This document shows, in pieces, positions 49,535 to 58,300 of a stretch of 64,000 bases of DNA. The notes below the pieces were generated by a model. That model was not told the DNA's origin. It made no database searches and worked only from the letters and a program-made list of their open reading frames with translations. The DNA comes from Rhizaria sp. SCN 62-66 (lineage: Eukaryota > Rhizaria, unplaced). The position numbers and the translations under genes are program-made. Every line of letters starts with the position of its first letter. Within the stretch, counting starts at the first letter, position 1. The stretch lies in the NCBI GenBank assembly GCA_001724265.1, contig MEDY01000009.1:186001-250000 (forward strand). The letters run 5' to 3'.

Positions 49535-50743
49535 TCAGTTCATCTTGGTGGCTGCGAGCCGCTGCTCGATCTCCGTTACCTTGTCCGCAATGCGCTGTGC
49601 CTCCGCAACCTTGGCCTGGACCGCGCGCAGCTCGTCCTCACCCGCCTTGGCCTCCTGGCCGACAGCGACGCCGCCGCGCGCCGCCGCGATCTCGGCGCCG
49701 GCCTCGGCCACGGCGGCCTCGAGCGTCGCGACCGTGGTCTCCAGCGCAGCGGCATCGCGCTCGGCCGCCTCAGCGCGCTGCTGGCACTCGGCCACGGCGG
49801 CGCGCGCAAGGCGCAGATCCTCGTCCGACTTCCACGCGTAGCCCAGCGCGTCAGCCTCGGCGGCCGCGGCGGCCGCGGCGGCGCGGTGACGGGCAGCGCG
49901 CGCCGCGGCCTCGGCCTGCGCGTGCTTCAGCGCGGGGTCGCGCGGTGACACGGCGACATAGCGCGCGGCCTCGGCCGTCTCAGCGTCAGCGGCCGCGGCG
50001 GCGGCCTCGGCGGCGGTGGCGCGCGCGCGGAGCTGCTCGCGGAGCGCGATGGTGTCGGTAAGCGCAGCGGCGTTGGCGGCGTGCTGCGGCAGCGCCAGCA
50101 GTGCCGCGCGCGCGGTGGTGAGGTGGCCGCGCAGCAGCGCGCGCAGCGTCGGCAGCAGCAGCCAGGCAAGCACGGCGGGCGAGTCGTCGGCGTGCCGGTG
50201 CGCGCAGCTGGACGCGCGCGGGCAGAAGTCGCGGCGCGACGGGCTCAGCGAGCATGGCGTCAGATCGTGCCACAGCAGCAGGCGCGGGAGGGCGGCGGCC
50301 AGCGCGGCCTGCGCGGGGGTCTTGCCGTGCGCCGCCGTCGCCGCGCTAGAGCTCGCGCTGGACGCAGAAGCAGAGCTGGCGTGCGCGCTGGAGTGGATGT
50401 GTGAGAGCAGCGAGGCGCGGAGGGTCGCGATGTCGCGGGCGTGGTCCTCGAGCTGCTTCTGCTGCAGCAGGATCAGCCGGCGTTGCTTCACCAGTTCGCG
50501 CTGCTGCTGCTCCACAAACGCGCCCAGATCGGCCTCCGACGATGACACAGGGCCGGTCGCTGTGGCGGCGGCGGCGGCGGCAGTGGGAATCACAGAAGGA
50601 GCCTGGGCGGCGGCGAGGCCGGGAGACGCGGGGGCAGAGGCGCTAGCAACGCTCGCGAAACCCCAGGACCGGGCCTCGCAGTCGTCTACAAGCTCGAACT
50701 CGGAGTCTGCGTTGTCGGGGTAGGCGCCATGAGCGCGTTGCAT
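49535..50743 (-). CDS. Coiled-coil protein with a CCCH-like zinc finger
   Basis: From ATG 50743 to TGA 49535, 402 residues. A frame extension to 50809 is open, but the CCCTTCACAG acceptor-like sequence 3 nt before ATG 50743 favours the shorter start (MQRAHGAYPDNADSEF). Residues 164-184 show C-x9-C-x5-C-x3-H (PCSLSPSRRDFCPRASSCAH), fitting the spacing of CCCH zinc fingers, which usually bind RNA. Aromatic residues common in such fingers are partly missing, so the call is tentative. A Gln-rich helix (EQQQRELVKQRRLILLQQKQ) precedes it, and the last 160 residues are a long Ala/Glu/Arg heptad-like coiled coil ending EIEQRLAATK. No relative recognised. The role could be RNA binding or scaffolding. 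Confidence 0.7.
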   Translation of the reverse strand: MQRAHGAYPDNADSEFELVDDCEARSWGFASVASASAPASPGLAAAQAPSVIPTAAAAAATATGPVSSSEADLGAFVEQQQRELVKQRRLILLQQKQLEDHARDIATLRASLLSHIHSSAHASSASASSASSSAATAAHGKTPAQAALAAALPRLLLWHDLTPCSLSPSRRDFCPRASSCAHRHADDSPAVLAWLLLPTLRALLRGHLTTARAALLALPQHAANAAALTDTIALREQLRARATAAEAAAAAADAETAEAARYVAVSPRDPALKHAQAEAAARAARHRAAAAAAAAEADALGYAWKSDEDLRLARAAVAECQQRAEAAERDAAALETTVATLEAAVAEAGAEIAAARGGVAVGQEAKAGEDELRAVQAKVAEAQRIADKVTEIEQRLAATKMN

Positions 50744-51366
50744 CGGCTGTGAAGGGAAACAGTGAGGACGCGTCATAAGCAGTGTGACGTCAGAGGCGAT
50801 GGATACCAAGCGTGGGAGTTGAAATGTGGCGGAATATGATCGTCATTGTGAGATATAAGATGTGTGTTTGGGGCGTGGGTATGTGCCCTATATAAATTGC
50901 TCTGAAACATGCATATAACTAGTCATATCAGATGATAAAATGAAGCTTGTTCCCAAGGTCCCTGTCACGTCACCTGCAGCAAGCCAGATTAGTGGAGAAA
51001 CTGGTATTCTCATGTGTATACGACTGCACAGCGTCTTCCTTCAGAAGTAATGTAAATTGAATTATACCTAAAGGTGCACCATTTAATGTGTCGCCTATTT
51101 AACATGGGCATGGACGGAGTGTTACATGCATATTACCTGAATTCGTGTTCCCTGCCAAACCTTCAATTCGAGAGGGACAAAATTGAGTTGTGGCATGTAC
51201 ATCTTGTGTGATATTTCGAGTTAGCTTTGAAGCACAGGTTGACAGAACTCACAGCTAAAGTATGCGTTTCATTGGTATTTTTATCTATGGTCTCGGATTT
51301 ATAGAGATAACTCCTCTCTGAGGTCGGCGCAGCCTTACTGGAGCGCGCGATACCAAATCTTGACAA
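50744..51366. other. AT-rich divergent intergenic region
   Basis: About 620 bp between the coiled-coil gene (minus) and the TM-SAM gene (plus), probably with both promoters. No RNA gene or repeat was recognised. Confidence 0.4.
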
Positions 51367-52092
51367 ATGCTCGGAGACCCTGACCGAGACCGCGACGTGT
51401 CGGACGAAGCGATCGATGGCCCTAGCGACATTCTGGGCAAAATCAAGGAGAAGGCGACGCGTCTTCCGCCCTTCGTAACTTATGGCGGGCTTATGGGTCT
51501 CATTGCTATCTTCTGTGTCATGACATACGTCTTCTACACCACCTTCAACAGCCTCGTCTTGTTCCTTCTTCTCATCTCGCTTCTCGTCTTCGCTGCCATC
51601 ATCTATATCAACGGCGACTGGCGCACCGCCGCGCTGGGTGCTTTCTCGTTCTATTTCATATTTGGCCTGTTCATTGCGTACCTCAACATCCGCGCCTGGC
51701 ACCGCCTCGACTCGGCACTGACGCCCGCGGCGGGCGGCGCCATCGACGAACGATGGGGCCCCACAGAGCTGGCCGCGTGGTTTGTCCTGCAGGGCATCCC
51801 GCACCTCGCCGCCAGGTTTGGTCTCTCCACGACCACGGCGCCGGGCGCACGCTTCGGTCCGCAGCCCTACTCGGGGGCCAAGCTGCTCATGCTGACCGAG
51901 CCCGAGCTGCTGCGAATGCCGCTGCTCGTGTCCGACGGCCGTGAGCGCGCTGTGATCATCGAGGGCATCCGCAAGGGCATCAAGCTGCATGAGCGCCGGC
52001 ACAAGAACGGGATCAAGGTCGACGAGTGGCTCAACGCCGCGCTGCAGGGGCCGCTGGGGCTGGGGTACGACAGGATGGCGCGGAACGGGTGA
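51367..52092 (+). CDS. Three-TM membrane protein with C-terminal SAM domain
   Basis: A 241-residue frame from ATG 51367 to TGA 52090. An acidic N terminus precedes three hydrophobic helices (about residues 36-60, 61-81 and 85-108; for example YGGLMGLIAIFCVMTYVFY). Residues ~128-205 look like a SAM domain: it opens with ERWGPTELAAWFV, in the family's W..eeV..WL pattern, and closes with LLMLTEPELLRMPLLVSDGR followed by the typical C-terminal helix AVIIEGIRKGIKLHE. SAM domains mediate oligomerisation. I know no family with this exact order. The terminal codons overlap GTGAGA (52089), which could be a splice donor, so the gene may continue further; the kinase exon 540 nt downstream on the same strand is one candidate, but its base composition differs. 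Confidence 0.72.
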   Translation: MLGDPDRDRDVSDEAIDGPSDILGKIKEKATRLPPFVTYGGLMGLIAIFCVMTYVFYTTFNSLVLFLLLISLLVFAAIIYINGDWRTAALGAFSFYFIFGLFIAYLNIRAWHRLDSALTPAAGGAIDERWGPTELAAWFVLQGIPHLAARFGLSTTTAPGARFGPQPYSGAKLLMLTEPELLRMPLLVSDGRERAVIIEGIRKGIKLHERRHKNGIKVDEWLNAALQGPLGLGYDRMARNG

Positions 52093-52628
52093 GAGTGACT
52101 TGATCGAAGTCTGTCACCGCTTCTTAAGATGGTAAGTATGAGAAAAACATGGCGTCTTTGTTTGAAGTGTCGTAAGTGATCGTTTTTTTCCAGATTATTC
52201 GTGGGTCCTGCTCTACTGAACGACGTTTCAAGTCATACAAATGAGACATATTCTCATCTAAAGTAAGATCGTACTTCCAATGTGGAACCATATAAGTGAA
52301 CTTGGTTGCTGAAACTCTCTCATCATCCCTTATGAACCTTTTTCCGCTGGAAGAGATATTGCATTGCTGCTTTGTCACATCGCTGAAATGACCGTGACCT
52401 GGTGAGGCACGTTCGCCTTCAGGCATTCTCTGGATTTTGAAACCCCATATCTTAAGCCTTCATTAGGCAGCGTATTTGGCGTGTGTACAAGTCAAAACCA
52501 GATATGTACATGAATTTTTGATTTAATCCGGTGTTTTATTTCAAATAGTTTGACAAAACACTGATGCTACGGTTTTATAATACGCTGTAACTGCTCCATA
52601 TCTTAATCTCACTCAGCGTCCTCCGTAG
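52093..52628. other. Region between the SAM gene and the kinase exon
   Basis: About 540 bp of AT-rich sequence. It ends with TCTCACTCAG and CCGTAG, either of which could be the acceptor for the kinase exon. I looked here for a Gly-rich loop and the VAIK lysine of a kinase N-lobe on the plus strand and found neither. Confidence 0.4.
52124..52426 (-). CDS. Orphan 100-codon open frame (doubtful)
   Basis: An uninterrupted frame of ordinary complexity (for example KFTYMVPHWKYDLTLDENMS and EQDPRIIWKKTITYD) in otherwise AT-rich DNA. It has no domain I recognise, its codons are not GC-rich like the neighbouring genes, and it is antisense to a possible intron. It could be a small gene, a gene fragment or chance. 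Confidence 0.2.
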   Translation of the reverse strand: MPEGERASPGHGHFSDVTKQQCNISSSGKRFIRDDERVSATKFTYMVPHWKYDLTLDENMSHLYDLKRRSVEQDPRIIWKKTITYDTSNKDAMFFSYLPS

Positions 52629-55139
52629 GACGTGATGAACGAGCTTCAGCTGCAGTACAAACTCTGCTCGCCTTACGTTGTCCGCTGTCTCGGTGTCATG
52701 GACACAAATGCTCTCACGGGCAAAAGCAGTGTTTCGACAGTGCTTAATGACAGTGGTGTTGGACAAAGTGACGAAAGCAACTTTTCGCTTGTGATGGACT
52801 ACATGGATGGTGGGTCACTGAACAAGCTTCTCACTCACCCTGACTACCGCACAGTGTCAAGCGAGGCGCGTGTCTGGTTAGTGCAACAGGTAGCAAACGC
52901 TGTGCATGCGCTAAGCAAGGAGAACATTGTTCACGGCGACATCAAGTCCTTCAACTTTCTTTGGGATGTTGTGGACAACAATACGCACCCAGTCGTCAAG
53001 ATCACAGACTTTGGTAACGCGAAGCTGCATGCGACGATGCAGAACATGTCTCTCTCCTCCTTCCCGCGTACGGCTCACTAACAAAAGAACACGCCCTAGT
53101 GACTGAGCATCTCCCACCAATATGTCAACTTGAGGAAGCTTAACACGTATCCCCTTGAATCATACTTCTATTCAATATTTTAATTTGCACTCGTAGATGT
53201 GCCAGACTCTGTCTCGGGCACGCTGGCATGGATGGCACCGGAGTTGCTGAGTGGACAGTCCCGTCATAACGCAAAATCGGACGTATATGCACTTGGCATG
53301 ACCTTGTACGAAATCGCCTTTGGCGTAAGGCCGTTTGAGCACTTCAGTTGCAGTGAGATCTCAGCCATGATCATCAACGGTCTGCGCCCCACCATCGATC
53401 TGAACGACTACAACGAAGAGGCGCAACCGAAGTTTTACCCTGGTACGGCACCGCCATCATCGCTGATAACACTCATCAGCGAGTGCTGGGACGCAGACCG
53501 AGACAAACGTCCCAATATTGAGGACGTCGTAAGCCGGCTACAGGCCATCCGTTGCGATGAGCGCGCTGCACGTGGCATGATGCTTAAGGTGCTTCGTCGC
53601 GATCTGAATCAGCAGTCACAACACGAACATTCACAGTCATCAACAGTATCCTCGTCTATTTCCTTTACCAGCGTTATCACAACGGACACACCCATCAATA
53701 GGCCGGCAGCGCCGCTGCAGCTTTACCAGCACAAGGACGTGAAGACTGGACCGGTACACTCGGTACAGACTGTTCCCGAACAATCGGCAGCACCCGCGCC
53801 GCCCCAGCAAAAGGTGTGGAGCCCTTTACCTGCTGGCTGTAAGCTGGACCGACGCCACATGTCGCAGCCGGTCTCTACGCATCGTGCGGATAAAGCAGAT
53901 AACCAAAAAGTGCCTGAGCGATACAGCATGGTCATGTCCCAGCCTATTGCGACGGTCAAGCCAATGCTAGCAGAGCGCGATGCGTTGGACCTGCCGCAGC
54001 GGACACCGCCCCCGTCGGACGAGGCGGATGAGCTGTTCCAAGTCGGACTCGCAATGCTGGAGACGTTACCACATGGTTCGAGCCCTCAAAGCGCGTTCGA
54101 GACCATCAGCGATGCTGCCAAGCTCGGTCATCCTGGCGCTATCTGCAAAATGGCATAGTACTACCTGCAGCCCGAATTCGGCCGCTACAGCGTTTATAAC
54201 GCTAGGAAGTGGATGAAGAGCTTGACTCTGCTTAGTGGAGAGGGCTGTTACCAGTATGGAGTATGGCTTATAGCGCGTGATATCGACTTTGATGAGGCTG
54301 AACTGTACTTACGTTGCGCAAGTTTTGCAGGGTATCGGAAAGCGGATGACACGCTTGCGGCACTGTTTACACTTCGTGTTACGCGTAGTATAATGGCGAA
54401 GCTTGGAAGTGAGCAGAACAAAGATCTAGCTAAGCGGTTGCGGCGCGGACTGATGCGCCGATGTCCGGTCGCATACTACATGTTAGCCCGTGCAGAGTTC
54501 GATGGTCTTATTGACATTAAACAAAATCGGAGCTCAGGTTTTGAGATTCTACTGGGCGCTGGAGAACCATTGGATGGCGATGAGTTTTACGGGCCTGCGG
54601 CAGCGTTCTACGCCCACTTCAAGAACTCAATGCCACATTGGAAGGCTGCTGCAGAAGCAGGAGATAAGCATTCACAATTCATGCTCGGCAACCTTCTCAT
54701 CGAAAATGGCGATTACGCAACCGGACTGCTGTGGCTCCGTGAAGCGGCCACGCGTGAGTACGATGCTGCGTTGGTTCGGCTGGCAGAGATTAGCTGCGAA
54801 GGCCTCTATGGGCAACCCCAAAGCAAGGGCGTCTCCATTCTCTACGTAAAACGCGCGTACGCAACTGGTGGTCCTGATGGAGAAGCGGAATTTGCAATGT
54901 ACTCCGTGCTCGGTACAGGTGTGAAGAAAGATCAACAGTACGGCGCGCGCAAGCTACATGAGATTGCCTCAGACTCAAAAAATAGCAGGGCAATGTACAA
55001 CTTGGCTGTGTGCCATTTAAATGGATGGGGTGTCAGGCGCGATGTTAGTGCCGCCAAGTTTTGGTTGACTCGGATTCGAGACTATCCGAAGGCGTCACGT
55101 CTTTTATGCGACCTATGTTGCTCTAAAACTACCACATGA
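52629..55139 (+). CDS. TKL-like protein kinase fused to SEL1 repeats, with an in-frame TAG
   Basis: Exons 52629-53067 and 53197-55139, with a 129-nt phase-1 intron GTACGG...CGTAG joining LSSFP to HVPDSVSGTLAWMAPE. Kinase motifs: alpha-C NELQLQYK, catalytic loop HGDIKSFNFL (Asp, Lys and Asn present; HGD in place of HRD, as in several TKL kinases), DFG near residue 126, GTLAWMAPE, SDVYALGMTLYEIAFG and the closing W..D...RP helix. The C-terminal half carries SEL1 repeats, for example KHSQFMLGNLLIENGDYATG and AMYNLAVCHLNGWGVRRD. A TAG at 54156 (residue 467) falls inside the first SEL1 repeat (AICKMA, TAG, YYLQPEF), and the frame continues to TGA at 55137. No exon for the N-lobe (Gly loop, VAIK Lys) was found upstream, so the 5' end is incomplete or the gene is N-truncated. 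Its GC content (about half) is lower than its neighbours', which may mean recent transfer or a young gene family. AATAAA occurs at 55302. Confidence 0.82.
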
Positions 55140-55344
55140 GGCGAGAATTAGTTCGGGGAAGACTTGATGGTTATGCAAGATTGTTGAGTTGAGGTATGGA
55201 CAAGGAACTGTATTGAGTGTACATACGAAATATACGAAGAAACACTCCTACACTTAAGATAAATCACATGTATATAAGCAAGGTATACGTATAGCAGAGA
55301 AAATAAACTCAATTTTAAACGACCAGATCATGGCATAATTCGGA

Positions 55345-58300
55345 TCACTGCTGTTGCACGCCGCGATGCACCGCCTGCGGCCGCATCAACGGCCTCTACA
55401 TGGCCCCGGCGCGGTTCTGGTCAGCGCCCTCCCACACCACGGGCGGGCCCCCCGGCGCCGTGTCGCGCGGAAATGGCGTGAAGAGGTAGCCCAGCAGCTC
55501 AGTCAGCACCGCGGGGTCCGCCAGCGGGTTGCCGTCGAAGGCGGCGCGTAGCGGGGAGTGTGCGCCGAGCCGCGGATGAAGCCCGTGTGCGAGCGCGGCC
55601 ATGGCCAGCTCGGCGTCGCGCAGCTCGTTGGTCTTGAGCGTCACGTCGATCACGGTCAGTGGGACCGTCGTCGCGTCCTTGGTGACGTACTGCCTCGGTT
55701 GCTGCGACTGGTGCGGATGCTGCTGCTCTAGGCTCGGAAACGACAGAGGCGCGGGAACGCGGACGGAGGTAATCCACGCGTTGCGGAGCAGTGGTGGGAG
55801 ATCGACCGACGCGCGCGCGGACTGCGGGTCGAACGGCGTCAAGGGCACCGACGCATGCACAAAATCAAACTCGAGGAGGCTCGTGTTGCGCATGACCGCA
55901 CGCGTGAGGGCCAGAATGCCGGCCTCGCGCAGGTGCGAGCGCGTGAGGTCAATGCGCCGGAGCCGCGTGCGCTCGATGGCGGGGGCGAGGATGTGGACGA
56001 CGGAGCGCTCGGAGAGGTGCGTGCGCGAGACAGAGAGACTCGTCAAGAAATCGCTTAAAACGAGCGAGGCGAGCGCCTGCATACCGGCGGAGTCGAGGCG
56101 AGAGGCATCTAAAGAGAGCGTGCGGAGGTTGGTGGCGCAAACAAGAGACTCTGCGACGAAGTTGAACGAAGTGCCGGTCAAGCCGCACTTGGAAAGGTTC
56201 AGCCGTGCCAGCGGGATCGTGGGACGCCGGGAATATGCGAGGTGGAGCGCCGCACCAAGAGCGGGACCGAGCTTGGGATTCATGGATAAGTCGAGCGACA
56301 GCAGGGACGAGGTATGCAAAAGCAAACTTGTCAGCGCAAGACTCGCCTGAAAATCGACGAATCACAAAAATTAAGCGAGGATGTGGAAAAGATAAGAAAA
56401 TTGAGTTAGGACAACGTGTCAAAATACAGTTCAGGATTATAGTAGAACATTTAAAATAGCGTATAATAAAACCTTGTCAAGTTTCATACCTCTTCGGTGA
56501 TCCCGTTATCCGCTAAATGCAGAACCTTGATCGAGTCACCCATCTCCACTGCCCTCATTATAACGGCAGCGCTGAGCCCTTCAAGTTCATTCTCGTTAAG
56601 GTTAAGCTCCGTGAGTCCGCGGTTCCGGGCAAGCCCGGGCGCGAGCCCTCGTGCCGCGCGCGCAGTGATGTTCATCTGACCCATGTCGAGCCTGCGCAGC
56701 GCCGCGTTGACCGTGAGCGCGTCACCTAGCACGCGACCCGCGTCAGCGGTCATGGCGTTGCGGCACATGACGAGCTCCTGCAGCGCGTTGTTGCAGCCTA
56801 AAGAGCGCATCAGAGCGAGCATGCCGCGGGAGAGGATCTTGCACGAGATGATGTTGAGGTGCTGCAGCGATGATGAGGCCGACGGGTCAGAAAGGAAACC
56901 GGCCAGCGCGACGGCGCCAGCGTCGCCCAGGGGGTTCGAGCTCAGATTCAGCGACCGAAGCGCGGCGAGCGCCGCGGGCGCGGAGGGCGTGATGGCAACA
57001 AGCGGGGACAGTAGCCACGCAGGCGGAGTCGAGAGCTCGTACGGGTATTGATACTTGGACTTGTTCTGTGTCTTACCATTCGCACCGCTGCCAAGTCCGT
57101 TCTCATGAGCATCAATCGCGTTGCCATAAGCAACTGCATGGCCGCCCGCATTATGACCATGGCCCAGGTCAGCAGTGTCGTCGCCCTCACTGGCGTCGAG
57201 AGAAAAGTAGTCGTCTTGTTTCTTGACCCGGGCGTTCGCCGCCGCTGCAGCCGCAGCCAGTCCCCCTGCGCCACCCGCGCCCGCGGCCGTCGCCGCACCA
57301 GCAGCAGCAGCGGCGGCCTCAGCAGCCTCGCGGCGCTCGCGGCGCTGGTTGGCGAGCACCTGCGCCCACGTCTCGCGGCACCGCAGCCTGAGGCGCGCGG
57401 TCGCGGACACTGCGTCCGCGGCGGCCGAGGTCGACAGCGGTAGCCGCTCGGCCGAGAGGAACATGGGGGGGTGAGGCGCGAGCGCGGAGCAAAGCGCATC
57501 GTTCGCGCTCGTGTTGATCACCAGAGGGCTCGCGGCGCCGTGCGCGCCGTGCGCAGGCGCCGAGCACAGCGAACCGGTGCAGTCGGTGGGCGCGTGCGCG
57601 TGCGACGCCGTGCCTGCGGCGGCGGCGGTCGCGGCGGCGGAGGCCGCGGGGTGCGCCGGTCTGTAGCGGTGCGTGCGCGTGAGACTGGCCGGCGCGGGCG
57701 TGAGCGGAAACAGAAATGACTGGGAGAGGCCGTGCAGATAGTCGGCAAGCAAGGGCTCGGCAGCGGCAGCAATGGCAGAGTCATCGCGGCTTCCGTCAAC
57801 GCTGAACACGGAGTTGGGAGCTTTGCTGCCATCAAAGTCGAAGCCCTCATCGTCAATGTCAGAGTTATTATCGCCGTCGTCGTCGTCGCCGCAGTCGCTG
57901 TTACAGCAGCTGCAGAAGCCTTCCTGGTCACAGTCGTCATCGCCGCAGTCAGTCTCGTCGGCGTCCGCGCTCTCGGCCTCCCCGTGGTCGCCGCGGCCGC
58001 AGAGCGCGGAGGACGTCGCTTCGTCGGCGCCGAGCTCGTCCCAGTGCCACGCCAGCTCCTCGTCGTCCTCCTCGCGCTCGCACTCCCACCTCGGCAGCCA
58101 CAGCGGCGCGCCCCCGCTGTCATGCTTGCCCGTTACAACAGCCGTGCTCGCGGGAACCGTCGAGATCGCCCGCATGCGCGCGGTAAGGGACAGCGGCTGC
58201 GCGTCGAACCAACCCGCGTTGGCGCCCATGCGCAGCGGCGGCAGCACGAGCCCGTCCGCGGTGTCCGCGTCGGCGACGTCGTTGTGCGTGTCACCCACAG

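Noticed and set aside
51163-52002. 279-codon minus-strand frame opposite the TM-SAM gene
   Set aside because: It has no membrane or domain signature; the plus frame has clear TM helices and a SAM pattern.
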